64,000 bases of DNA from positions 96,549 to 160,548 of the forward strand of contig JAVWVS010000002.1 in the NCBI GenBank assembly GCA_036666555.1, in the 5' to 3' direction. Source of the DNA: UMGS1251 sp036666555. GTDB lineage: Bacteria > Bacillota > Clostridia > Lachnospirales > Lachnospiraceae. Each line of letters starts with the position of its first letter. The stretch's first letter is position 1. The notes under the pieces were generated by a model. The model was given only the letters and a program-made list of their open reading frames with translations. It did no database searches and was not told where the DNA came from. Both the position numbers and the translations under genes were made by a program. This document shows positions 1 through 8,779 of the stretch, piece by piece.

Positions 1-51
1 CTCTTTCAATATTTGCACATAAGCGTTGTATTTCACATCTTCCTTTTCCAT
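1..51 (-). CDS. UPF0597 / L-cysteine desulfidase-like protein, N-terminal fragment
   Basis: Only the first 17 codons are inside the window; the gene runs off the left edge. The ATG at 51 is preceded by a strong GGAGGGAG ribosome binding site nine bases upstream. The peptide starts MEKEDVKYNAYVQILKE, which resembles the N-terminus of UPF0597/CyuA-type [4Fe-4S] cysteine desulfidases or serine dehydratase-like proteins, where an E-L-V-P-A-x-G-C-T-E-P motif would follow. That motif lies outside the window, so the family call is a guess from a short match; the existence of a start codon here is much better supported. Confidence 0.45.
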   Translation of the reverse strand, partial: MEKEDVKYNAYVQILKE

Positions 52-125
52 AAAAGCAAACTCCCTCCATATCTTTTTTCATTACCCCCATTGTAACACG
101 GAATGAAATCCCCTGCCAATACCTT

Positions 126-1001
126 CTATTCTTTTGCGGGAAATAATAAATTTCGGTCTACCTTTCCTTCTATCCCCGGAACGGTTCCCGACTCCGTATA
201 CTGCCACATTTGAAATGCATAGGGACACTGTGGTTTTGCCTCATAATCTGCATACCACATAGGATATGTTTGTAATTCTTCCAGATTTAATGAAAACGCA
301 AGCCACTTCATATTCGCATAAATCATGGGCTGGTACCCTGCTTTTTTTACTTGATCACAAAATGCAATGCACTGTTTTGTGTATTGTTCTTTCGTCAAAT
401 GGTCCGTTCTGGCCACGTCTCCTTTGATCTCCTCGGTATCAAAAACCACCGGATATGCAATGGCATATTTCTGTATATTGCTCATTACAAAGTCAGCCTC
501 TTCTTTTGCTTCTTCCTCGGTAATGGCCTGGGAGAAAAAGTACACCCCTACCCCCAGATTTTCTTTCTGCGCACCTTCTACATGACTGATAAATGCCTCG
601 TCTAAATGGAGCATTCCATCCCCATATCCCCGAAATCCGATCCGCACCATCACAAAATCAATTCCGCTTTCTTTGACTGCTTTCCAATCAATATTGGTCT
701 GGTACTTGGACACATCGATTCCTTGCTGGGACACTACTTTTCCTTTTTTATCCTGATAGACCATCATTCCATTTTGGTTGACCAGTCGGCTATCCTCATA
801 AGTATTTTTAGGCAGTTGCGTTAATAATGGTGCCTCATATTTAGTCCCTAACACATCCCGAAAAGAATAACTTGGTTTTGTTTTTTCTTCTGTTTTTTCT
901 TCTGTTTCCACTTCTATTGCTACTTTTTCTTCTTTTTCACAGCCACCTAAAAGTAACGTTCCCAGCAGTCCTAGCAACATGACATAACCAATCTTTTTCA
1001 T
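126..1001 (-). CDS. GH25 lysozyme lipoprotein
   Basis: A 291-residue exported lipoprotein. The start chosen is the ATG at 1001 because AAGGAAAGGA lies just upstream; the seven extra codons above it have no ribosome binding site. A signal peptide ends in a lipobox (LLGGC), then a charged Glu/Lys-rich linker of about 25 residues. From about residue 95 the protein follows the glycoside hydrolase family 25 pattern: GIDVSKYQ at the first strand, a VRIGFRGYG motif, GVYFFSQA, and the acidic VFDTEE motif that carries the catalytic residues. GH25 enzymes cleave the N-acetylmuramyl-glucosamine bond of peptidoglycan. The likely role is wall remodelling at the outer membrane face. Complete and of normal length. 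Confidence 0.9.
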   Translation of the reverse strand: MKKIGYVMLLGLLGTLLLGGCEKEEKVAIEVETEEKTEEKTKPSYSFRDVLGTKYEAPLLTQLPKNTYEDSRLVNQNGMMVYQDKKGKVVSQQGIDVSKYQTNIDWKAVKESGIDFVMVRIGFRGYGDGMLHLDEAFISHVEGAQKENLGVGVYFFSQAITEEEAKEEADFVMSNIQKYAIAYPVVFDTEEIKGDVARTDHLTKEQYTKQCIAFCDQVKKAGYQPMIYANMKWLAFSLNLEELQTYPMWYADYEAKPQCPYAFQMWQYTESGTVPGIEGKVDRNLLFPAKE

Positions 1002-1024
1002 CTGGATTCCTTTCCTTAACAAAA

Positions 1025-1043
1025 AGGAGGACCATGTCCTCCT
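1025..1043 (-). terminator. rho-independent terminator of ddh
   Basis: Eight-base perfect stem (AGGAGGAC/GTCCTCCT) with a three-base loop. Read on the minus strand it is followed by TTTTTG, so it ends the ddh transcript nine bases past its stop codon. It also separates ddh from the lysozyme gene. Confidence 0.85.
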
Positions 1044-1051
1044 CTCCTGCG

Positions 1052-2038
1052 TTATAATAAATGTGCTCGTAGTTCTGCTCCACTTTTTGCTGATAAATAA
1101 GCCGGTGCCACGTCAAATACCGTTTTGCAGCCACACTGCCCTTCTTGATTGAGACGATAAGCAGCCCTTGCATATGCGGTAATGACAGAAGCGGTAAACT
1201 CCGGATTGGAATCTAATTTCAAACGATATTCAATCACATGTGCATTTTCCTTCTCCCATCCGGTCTGTCCACTTCGAATGACGAATCCGCCATGGGAAAT
1301 CTTCCCATGATCCCGGTCTAGTTCTTCTTGGCTGATAAAATGTACTATGGTATCATATTCATCAAAATAGTTGGGCATGGTTTTAATTTCTTCTTCAATA
1401 CGGGCCTGATCTGCTCCTTCTTTTATCACCACAAAACATTCTCGCAAATGCTTGTCTCTGGTAGTTAACTGTGGATTCTCCCCACTTCGAACCGCTTCCA
1501 GTGCCTCTTCTTTAGGTATGGTATACTGTTTCCCATCCTGTACCCCCTCGATCCGGCGAATGGCGTCTGAATGTCCCTGACTCACACCTTTTCCCCAGAA
1601 CGTATAATCACTGCCCTCCGGTAAAACAGCATCGGCATACATCCGGTTCAAAGAAAACATCCCCGGATCCCAGCCTACGGAAATAATCCCTATTTTTCCA
1701 CTTTTTTTCGCCACCGCATCTACGTCTTCAAAATGCTTTGGAATATTGGCATGGGTATCAAAACTATCTACCACGTTAAACTTCTCCACATAACCCGGGC
1801 CTTGTACCGGCAGATCCGTTGCACTTCCTCCACAAAGGATCAGCACATCTATTTTATCTTCCCATTTTTCCACATCTGCAATGGCACACACCGGTACCCG
1901 TTTCGTTAAAATACTGACGCTTTTGGGGTCTCTTCTGGTAAACACAGCCACCAGCTCCATATCCGCATTTTGCTTGATGGCGCATTCCATTCCTCTTCCC
2001 AAGTTTCCGTAGCCTAAAATTCCAATTCTGATACTCAT
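1052..2038 (-). CDS. ddh: meso-diaminopimelate D-dehydrogenase
   Basis: 328 residues, the usual length of Ddh. It catalyses the NADPH-dependent reductive amination of tetrahydrodipicolinate to meso-diaminopimelate, the one-step branch of lysine and peptidoglycan precursor synthesis. The N-terminal Rossmann fold shows GILGYGNLGRG (residues 6-16). Family hallmarks follow: VFTRRDP, the CGGSATDLP loop, DSFDTHANIP, GWDPGMFS and HGGFVIRSG. The gene has its own promoter and terminator, so it looks monocistronic. Presence of ddh agrees with a Clostridium-type Gram-positive host with DAP-containing peptidoglycan. Confidence 0.96.
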   Translation of the reverse strand: MSIRIGILGYGNLGRGMECAIKQNADMELVAVFTRRDPKSVSILTKRVPVCAIADVEKWEDKIDVLILCGGSATDLPVQGPGYVEKFNVVDSFDTHANIPKHFEDVDAVAKKSGKIGIISVGWDPGMFSLNRMYADAVLPEGSDYTFWGKGVSQGHSDAIRRIEGVQDGKQYTIPKEEALEAVRSGENPQLTTRDKHLRECFVVIKEGADQARIEEEIKTMPNYFDEYDTIVHFISQEELDRDHGKISHGGFVIRSGQTGWEKENAHVIEYRLKLDSNPEFTASVITAYARAAYRLNQEGQCGCKTVFDVAPAYLSAKSGAELRAHLL

Positions 2039-2105
2039 ATCGTTTCTCCCTTTTTCATCCAGTTTTCCATCTTACTCTGAGTTGCTCCACAAAGTATTAC
2101 GGCTA

Positions 2106-2134
2106 ATTATATCTCCGTCAAAATAATCTGTCAA
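2106..2134 (-). promoter_or_regulatory. sigma-A promoter of ddh
   Basis: Perfect consensus on the minus strand: -35 TTGACA (2129-2134), 17 bp spacer, -10 TATAAT (2106-2111). It lies about 70 bp upstream of the ddh start codon. Confidence 0.9.
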
Positions 2135-2156
2135 CTTTTTGTTCCGAGTACACTTT

Positions 2157-4031
2157 CTATTTTGTAATGACACAGGAATCCAGTTCTTTTAGGTCCATAA
2201 CATTGTATGTATTAATTCGCAACTCATTTTCTGATACTTCAATGGATGATATAGCGGGCACCTCATCCTGAACCGAAAGTGCCACGTAAGGTGGATTATT
2301 CTCCGTTTGCTTATAATATTTACTGCCAGATGATGATCCACCTGTCAGATACTGGGTCTCGCCAACTAACTTTTTCCCTCCATTTTTCCCAGTGGATGTT
2401 TGACCATTCATGAGATAACTACGAGTGTAGATATGATCGTGTCCAGACAGTACCAAGTCCACATTAAACTCTGCGAAAAGTTTTGAAAATTCCGCTCGAC
2501 CCTCCACAATCTCTTCCTCTGATGAATGAGGACCAGTTCCAAATATGGAATAATGCGTATTCACAATAATCCAGCGAGGATTGGTTTTTGCAATGGTCTT
2601 CTCCAAAAAGTCCCTATGTTCCCAATAATTGTTATTGTTAGAATTCAGGTTGAGAAAAAGCACTGTATTGTACGTAAAGTAAGAATCCTGAACACTGTTT
2701 TCATTCAGCCTGTTAAATTGAAGGTCATACAGTTCTGTGCCTGCCTCATGATTGCCTCGGGTGGTCGCTATCGGAATACTCTTCAAAACTTGCGGTGATC
2801 GGAATGCATAGTACTCTTCCAATGCATCCAATTCATGAGCACTATCTATTTGATCCCCGCCTGACAAGATAAATGCGGTATCTGGCCGAATCGATTGTCC
2901 TACTGTCAAAGTTGTATTCCATCCGGCTAGATTGCTTTTTAAGTTCTCCACACTAAGCTGTGGGTCTCCTGCGAATAAAAAGGAAAATCGACCGCTAAGT
3001 TCCTGTGTTTCAAAATGAAATTCATTGGAACGTTTAGACTCTGACAAAGATGCAATGCGGTAAGCATATTTGGTGTTGGGTCGTAAATTATTCAATGTCG
3101 CTGTATAGCAATACACAATGTCATCCTTACTAATTTTCTGCTCCATAGTAACATTATTATACAGATTATTTTCAATCTGACCAATTTTACCATACTCTAC
3201 TTTATATGCATTTTTTTCGTTTACCAGCCAATTGACCCTTACACTTCGCTCCGTATCACCTGGTTCCAAGATGACCGTCCCTGCTTTTGGCATCCCTTGG
3301 GGTGTCTGGAACTCATGATAAATCATTTCTTTAAAATCGAAATAGATATCAGAGCTAGTTTGGCTCGCCTGATGTACCTCCACCGCAATGACGTTTTTTC
3401 CTTTACGTAAAACGGAGGGATCATCTATGGTCATATGCTTCACAAGAGAATGCTTTACGGTTTCTGTTGCTCCATAACCGGTATTTTTGAACGCTTCTGT
3501 ATCTGAAATATTGCTGGTATAAATTCGTCTTCCATTAATGTAGAGAACCAGTGAGTCATCAAATTCAGCGGTACCGTCTAATCGCCACTCGCCATGCACT
3601 TCATCCACATTGAATTCTGTTCGAAAATAATAGACCGGAACCGGTTTTTTCTCCGGTGTAAAGTAGTTTAACAGATTCACCGGCCTAAGTCCATTGACCC
3701 AATCGACCCTTTTCCCATTCACGGAAGCAAAAGTGCCTTTTCCCTCTTTCCACTTCACATCGTCATAATCCCGCTGTGTCCAATCCAGACCGTTGGAATC
3801 CGGTGCTGGTGCCATTCCACTATCCATATAGCGCCAGTCCGTTTTCCCTGTTTGGATAAGTGGAATAGAATCTTCCACTTTCAATTCATTCAAAACTGCA
3901 TTCGCGGCATCTTTTTCGTAATCATCATGAATCCTAAGAGTACTTACAAATACTAACATCAGTAAGGATACTGCCGTCACCACAGCTAAAATAAACTTTC
4001 TTCTATTTTTTTGTTTCTGTGCTTCTTCCAT
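2157..4031 (-). CDS. purple acid phosphatase-like metallophosphoesterase, exported or membrane-anchored
   Basis: 624 residues from the ATG at 4031, preferred because AGGAAAGGA precedes it by about ten bases; an ATG at 4064 is the alternative. A single membrane segment lies near the N-terminus. Residues about 100-235 look like a beta-sandwich domain (YFRTEFNVDE, LYINGRRIY, NVIAVEVHQ). A fibronectin-type N-terminal domain of purple acid phosphatases comes next (RSVRVNW, LRPNTKYAYRI). The catalytic metallophosphoesterase domain shows the metal-binding series FAGDPQ, GGDQID, RGNHE, NTHYS and SGHDHIY. It is the last gene of the surface-polysaccharide operon, five bases or so after the glycosyltransferase. 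The substrate is unknown; removal of phosphate from a surface polymer made by the operon is a reasonable guess. Confidence 0.85.
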   Translation of the reverse strand: MEEAQKQKNRRKFILAVVTAVSLLMLVFVSTLRIHDDYEKDAANAVLNELKVEDSIPLIQTGKTDWRYMDSGMAPAPDSNGLDWTQRDYDDVKWKEGKGTFASVNGKRVDWVNGLRPVNLLNYFTPEKKPVPVYYFRTEFNVDEVHGEWRLDGTAEFDDSLVLYINGRRIYTSNISDTEAFKNTGYGATETVKHSLVKHMTIDDPSVLRKGKNVIAVEVHQASQTSSDIYFDFKEMIYHEFQTPQGMPKAGTVILEPGDTERSVRVNWLVNEKNAYKVEYGKIGQIENNLYNNVTMEQKISKDDIVYCYTATLNNLRPNTKYAYRIASLSESKRSNEFHFETQELSGRFSFLFAGDPQLSVENLKSNLAGWNTTLTVGQSIRPDTAFILSGGDQIDSAHELDALEEYYAFRSPQVLKSIPIATTRGNHEAGTELYDLQFNRLNENSVQDSYFTYNTVLFLNLNSNNNNYWEHRDFLEKTIAKTNPRWIIVNTHYSIFGTGPHSSEEEIVEGRAEFSKLFAEFNVDLVLSGHDHIYTRSYLMNGQTSTGKNGGKKLVGETQYLTGGSSSGSKYYKQTENNPPYVALSVQDEVPAISSIEVSENELRINTYNVMDLKELDSCVITK

Positions 4032-4068
4032 ATGCTTTGATTCCTTTCCTGCGGCATAATCCACCGGA

Positions 4069-5472
4069 TTATTCTCGGTTGTGTTTCACACGAGATAAAT
4101 CACCCCACACATTTTTTTTCTTTTCATATCCAATCAATGCATTTGCCCGCACCAACATCAGAATAAATCGCAAACCTACCAATTCAAATCCACAGAGCAA
4201 AATTACTTTTAAGCAGTCACCAAAAGAAATATGCATATTTTGCATATAAAGCCGAGTAAAGAACGAAGTCAATGTCAGTATACAAGCAAAGCTGGCGTAC
4301 ACTGCAAAAAAGAGTATCATAAACGGCACGTTAATGAGATTCACAAAAAAAGACAACATAATAGTAAATATACCAAATATCTCAATATAAGGTGATAGCA
4401 GTTCATAAATCCAAAAATACAGAAAGGAAATGGTGCCAAGCAGACCATATTCTTTCTTTCCCACTACATTTTTATATTTCGTCAGGCTTTCAAAGAGACC
4501 AATGTGCCAACGGCGACGTTGCCGCATCAAATCGGGCAAAGATCCCGGCACTTGACTCCAACAAATAGCATCCGGCACATACTTTAAGGAGTACGGAAGG
4601 TGATTTGCACGACAAAATGCATGCAATTTTACAACCAGCTCCATATCCTCTCCCATGGTGGTGGAATCGTAACCTCCAACCAGAATCACCATACTTTTTT
4701 TAAACATCCCAAAGGCACCTGAAATAATCAGATTACCATTAAAACGATTCATAAAAATGCGGGAAGCTAAAAAAGAACGTTCGTACTCTAATACCTGCAT
4801 TGCTTCTATTAACTTTTTCGGCATACGATAATCTTTCACTTCCCCTTTGACCAGCTTAATCCCATTGGAAATAGCTATCTGTCCGCCACAAGCTACTACA
4901 GAGTCATTTTCCATCATCGGTTTGGAAATTTCAAACAGAGAATTTTTCTGCAGCATAGAATCCGCATCAATACAAATAAAATACGGATATCTAGATACAT
5001 TAATACCCATATTGAGGGCATCGGCTTTACCACCATTTTCTTTTTTTACCAAGGTAAGCCCGATATTTTGTGCCTTTCCTTCATAAATAGCAATTTCTTT
5101 TGCACAGGCAATGACGCGGCGCACCGGTCGTGGCACCCTTTGCATCTGAAAGTGTTCTATTAAAAATTCTGCGGTCTTGTCCGTTGAACCGTCATCCACC
5201 ACTACAATCTCAAAAAGCTTATATTCCTGTTCCAAAAGTGTACAGACGGTATCTACAATGGTAGTCTCCTCATTATGTGCCGGAACAATGATGCTGATGG
5301 GAATATAAAGTTCGTGGTGTAGAACGCTTTTGAGGCGCTCATTTTTTCGTCGTTGATATAATTCTATGGCACCATAAACTACAGATAAAAATAAAAAAGT
5401 ACTGTATCCAATCAAATAAATGACAAAAAATATATCCACACCTTTTAAAAATAATTTTATTGCATCCATCAT
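4069..5472 (-). CDS. family 2 glycosyltransferase, processive membrane type
   Basis: 467 residues. One N-terminal membrane segment (about 12-36), a cytoplasmic GT2 domain, then at least three C-terminal membrane segments (about 345-440). The GT2 signatures are complete: VVDDGS (93-96), GGKADALN (148-154), the metal-binding DAD (169-171), GED (274-276) and QRRRW (318-322), the last typical of processive synthases such as cellulose, hyaluronan and poly-N-acetylglucosamine synthases. It probably polymerises and extrudes a surface polysaccharide. It overlaps the upstream HEAT gene by four bases (translational coupling). The sugar cannot be read from the sequence. Confidence 0.92.
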   Translation of the reverse strand: MMDAIKLFLKGVDIFFVIYLIGYSTFLFLSVVYGAIELYQRRKNERLKSVLHHELYIPISIIVPAHNEETTIVDTVCTLLEQEYKLFEIVVVDDGSTDKTAEFLIEHFQMQRVPRPVRRVIACAKEIAIYEGKAQNIGLTLVKKENGGKADALNMGINVSRYPYFICIDADSMLQKNSLFEISKPMMENDSVVACGGQIAISNGIKLVKGEVKDYRMPKKLIEAMQVLEYERSFLASRIFMNRFNGNLIISGAFGMFKKSMVILVGGYDSTTMGEDMELVVKLHAFCRANHLPYSLKYVPDAICWSQVPGSLPDLMRQRRRWHIGLFESLTKYKNVVGKKEYGLLGTISFLYFWIYELLSPYIEIFGIFTIMLSFFVNLINVPFMILFFAVYASFACILTLTSFFTRLYMQNMHISFGDCLKVILLCGFELVGLRFILMLVRANALIGYEKKKNVWGDLSRVKHNRE

Positions 5473-6575
5473 ATGACTACTTCCTTCTGTTTTCTTGAGT
5501 ATTTGTAAGTCAATATATCCTTTGCATAGGGATCTGTTTCTTGTTCAATAATCTGTGGAATTCTATTTGGTTCCACAATTTTCAGTAACGATTCAGATGC
5601 ACTTTCCCTCACATACCAGTGCATACTGCGACATCCTTCCAGCAGTGCCTGAATGCTGGCATTGCCACGATAATTCTCCAGTGCCAATGCTGAGATGGAT
5701 GCGAATTCCCAATCTTCTTCTTCCCAATTTCGAACCATCTCCTGTAAAATTAGTTCAGCCTCCGGATAGTAATATCGCCTAAAATAACGAATGATTGCAA
5801 ACTTCACCTCGTTATCTGTTTCCTCTTTTTCTAAAAGCAAAATAAACCGATTTCCAAATTCCCCCGAAGTCATCCGAATATAATTGATAAAAGCGACTTG
5901 ATAGGCAGTAGGAAACTCCTTCCAATGCTCCCATAGTTCCTCTGCCAGTTCCTTGTGACTACCGGAAAATATCAGCAGACCATCCGTCACTAATCTAGGG
6001 CTGTGCTCTACTTCTTGCCTGCTTAACAATTGATATGCTTTCACTACATTTTTTGCAGATCCGCTCACATACAGTCCTGAGAGTGCATTTTCACGACAAT
6101 AAAGTGATTGTTCCATACAAAACTGATACATTAATTGTACAAACCTATCATTTTCGCTTTTTCCACAAAGTTGATACTGCCATACTATATAGGCAAAAAG
6201 CGCTTTCTTAATCTGTTGGTCTCCTTTTACATAAGCCCCACTGATTTTAAGAAATAATTCTCGATTGACCCACAGCCAGTTTTTCATTTTGGAAGCATTT
6301 TGCTCCTGGGAAAGTATTTCTAAAACAGCTTCATGAAAAACCAACAAATTTGTGTAATTACGAAGCCTATGTACCAACTGTTTCTCTTGTTTTTCATCCA
6401 GTTTCTGGATATTCGAATTCAATATGAGCAACAGTTCCTGCGTATATTCTTCTATCCTTTTGGATTCGTAATTTTCAAGCCATCGGTGTTGTACCATGTA
6501 ATAGAAATCAAAGAGCAGTATACATAGGCACAAAATCATGTATACAAATATTAAATAATCCACCCTCAATACCAT
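5469..6575 (-). CDS. membrane-anchored HEAT-repeat protein
   Basis: 368 residues: one membrane segment at residues 6-28, then an all-helical cytoplasmic or surface domain. The C-terminal half has alternating helices with HEAT-like character, for example the SISALALENYRGNASIQALLEGC and VRESASESLLKIVE segments broken here into motifs ALALEN, ESASESLLK. No catalytic motif is visible. Its coupling to the glycosyltransferase (4-base overlap) suggests a partner that scaffolds or regulates the synthase. HEAT proteins next to GT2 genes occur in other exopolysaccharide operons; the exact role is inference. Confidence 0.7.
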   Translation of the reverse strand: MVLRVDYLIFVYMILCLCILLFDFYYMVQHRWLENYESKRIEEYTQELLLILNSNIQKLDEKQEKQLVHRLRNYTNLLVFHEAVLEILSQEQNASKMKNWLWVNRELFLKISGAYVKGDQQIKKALFAYIVWQYQLCGKSENDRFVQLMYQFCMEQSLYCRENALSGLYVSGSAKNVVKAYQLLSRQEVEHSPRLVTDGLLIFSGSHKELAEELWEHWKEFPTAYQVAFINYIRMTSGEFGNRFILLLEKEETDNEVKFAIIRYFRRYYYPEAELILQEMVRNWEEEDWEFASISALALENYRGNASIQALLEGCRSMHWYVRESASESLLKIVEPNRIPQIIEQETDPYAKDILTYKYSRKQKEVVI

Positions 6576-6604
6576 CTGTACATCCTCCTCTTTTTTTCAA
6601 TTAG

Positions 6605-8767
6605 TTACTTTGCTGTCCAGATTTTTTGCAAATCATAATAGCCTTGTTTTAAACGCTCATGATAAGCAGGCTTACGCCCCCAGCCCTTCAACTGTACTGG
6701 CTTCATGCTAATAGTATCGGAATCTTTCCCTAAATACCCAACACCAAGATACATTTCTTTGATTGGAAATGGTTCTATCCCATAATGCACGTAATAGTCA
6801 TCGTGAATCATCATTTCCGAAGGATTGCAGAAATTAAGTAAGGACCAAGGTAAACGTACCTCTATGGTATCCCCTTTTATTATATAATCGGAAAGGGAGT
6901 TAAAGTCCGGACTCTCTGGATTTCCATTTCCATAGGTAAGATGTCCCGTATTAAATGTCTCTCCTGTATCAAATCCTTTATTTTCAATTTCCTTACGAGG
7001 ATCTACTGGCACTTGCAGCATCAACTGAATGGGTACAAAAAGGTCTGTATCCTTAGGTGGTACATTCAGATAGGCGTCCTTTCCATATGCCCGATGTGAA
7101 AAAATAGCTCTCAGTGCTTCATATCGTTCCTGCACTACTATTTCACTGTTCGTTTCGCCATCGATTTTCAAAAGAAAATCCGCTGGTCGTTCAAATTCTC
7201 CCTCCACACTCTGACAACTCTTACTTCCTGTGTTTGGTGTAATGTCTAAGGGAATATAAATAGTATCTTTGGCCGAATCGTAGTTCTTCTTGTTGATATG
7301 AAGATAAACAAATTTCTCATCATATTTGCAGCTGATTTGCATACCATTTTGTTTCGATATGACATCTTGATCATTCCACTCTGATGAGTCTCCATCCACG
7401 TAGCATACACTTTTTTTCTTCCCAGGATCAAAGGAAAGAATGCCAAAGTATTGTTCATTGGTCTGATAGTCACTCCAATAAGGTGTTTTGGTCAAGTCTG
7501 TATATGCCATGGTATTCCATGTTCGCTTAAACCACTCATCCTGCCAAGTAAATGCAACCGTTCCAGCGCAGCCTGCCGCCATAATATCCTGATAACAGCT
7601 GACCAATGCCTGACCCTGTTCTTTTTCTGACATACCACCTTGGCTTCGGTTCGTGTTCCGATCTGATTGGGCTCGTCCACGAGAAGCGGGAACCCCATAT
7701 TCTGAGATGATTACCGGCATGGTATGATAATCATTTATCATACTTAAATAAGCACGATAGGCGTTAAATGTCCCTTTCTCATCTGTAAAATGTTCTTTGT
7801 TGGCAACGGAGAAATTCATACTATCCATAAAACCCAGATAATCCGGAAAATAGGGATAAATATGGTAAGAGGCAAACTGACCGGAAAGGAACTGATCCGT
7901 CGTCTTGATATGTTCCACATCCACCTGTTCAAATTTCCGGAAGTAATCCTCCACCGTCTTATTCCACTGAAGAGGGTCAGTGGTCGGCCAATTGGTAAAT
8001 GCCACAAGACGCTGTGATTGATACTGCATCGTCTCATATTCAATGAGTTTATCTCCGGTTTGAGCCAACATCGCTTCAAAAGAAGAGGCTTGGTCAGTGG
8101 TATACATATATTTACCCTGATAGGAATCTTTTTCCGGAAGCATTTGGTCTGTAAAAGCAACTGTAGTATCTTCCCACTCCACGCCCAAAATATATCCAAG
8201 CACCCAGGGAGAAATGTCCCGGCGGTAAGTGCCACTTCCCAAATCTTCTCCTAACGAAAACACCTTGTTTCCATGGATAATATCTACCAGTGTTCTAGAA
8301 TCTTTTATCATGGCTCCCATAAAGTCCTTGTCATAGGCATCTCGATGGGAATATTGAATATAATCGTTGACCCACAGACCATGAATAAAATAGAGTGGAT
8401 TGTCATTGTTATGGTTATATTCCCATACTGCTTCATAGAAGTCATCCTGCAAAATGGTATAGACCCGAACGGTATTGGCCCCCATATCTTGAATCTGCTG
8501 AAACCAACGCAAATAGGTATCTTTGTCAATGGCGTAGTCTGTAGCAAAATGTCCCGGGATACCAGCGCCCATATCTACTCCTCGGATTTCAAAGGGCTGC
8601 ATTCCATCTCCGGAATCCACACAAATCTTTTTATCAGTGACCGTGGTAAAGGTAGTCACTTCCTTCTCTGTATTGATAAAGAAAGAGGCACCCGTTTGTT
8701 CCGATATCCAGAGCCCGGTGAGAACGATTCCGAGAATCATCACACATGCAATTATAAATTTTTTCAT
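6605..8767 (-). CDS. exported glycoside hydrolase-like protein with C-terminal CBM9/DOMON-like domain
   Basis: 720 residues with an N-terminal signal anchor (residues 2-22). Residues about 50-440 look like a clan GH-A TIM barrel: EIRGVDMG and ANTVRVYTIL near the first strands, LGVEWE as a possible acid/base strand, and VIISEYG as a likely nucleophile strand. Residues about 455-700 begin with VDGDSSEWND, a typical start of CBM9/DOMON-like carbohydrate-binding domains, and contain VRLPWSLLNF. The protein could trim or release the polysaccharide made by the operon. It may instead be a transglycosylase or a non-catalytic binder; I cannot place it in a numbered GH family. Confidence 0.72.
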   Translation of the reverse strand: MKKFIIACVMILGIVLTGLWISEQTGASFFINTEKEVTTFTTVTDKKICVDSGDGMQPFEIRGVDMGAGIPGHFATDYAIDKDTYLRWFQQIQDMGANTVRVYTILQDDFYEAVWEYNHNNDNPLYFIHGLWVNDYIQYSHRDAYDKDFMGAMIKDSRTLVDIIHGNKVFSLGEDLGSGTYRRDISPWVLGYILGVEWEDTTVAFTDQMLPEKDSYQGKYMYTTDQASSFEAMLAQTGDKLIEYETMQYQSQRLVAFTNWPTTDPLQWNKTVEDYFRKFEQVDVEHIKTTDQFLSGQFASYHIYPYFPDYLGFMDSMNFSVANKEHFTDEKGTFNAYRAYLSMINDYHTMPVIISEYGVPASRGRAQSDRNTNRSQGGMSEKEQGQALVSCYQDIMAAGCAGTVAFTWQDEWFKRTWNTMAYTDLTKTPYWSDYQTNEQYFGILSFDPGKKKSVCYVDGDSSEWNDQDVISKQNGMQISCKYDEKFVYLHINKKNYDSAKDTIYIPLDITPNTGSKSCQSVEGEFERPADFLLKIDGETNSEIVVQERYEALRAIFSHRAYGKDAYLNVPPKDTDLFVPIQLMLQVPVDPRKEIENKGFDTGETFNTGHLTYGNGNPESPDFNSLSDYIIKGDTIEVRLPWSLLNFCNPSEMMIHDDYYVHYGIEPFPIKEMYLGVGYLGKDSDTISMKPVQLKGWGRKPAYHERLKQGYYDLQKIWTAK

Positions 8768-8779
8768 AGGCTCTCCTTT

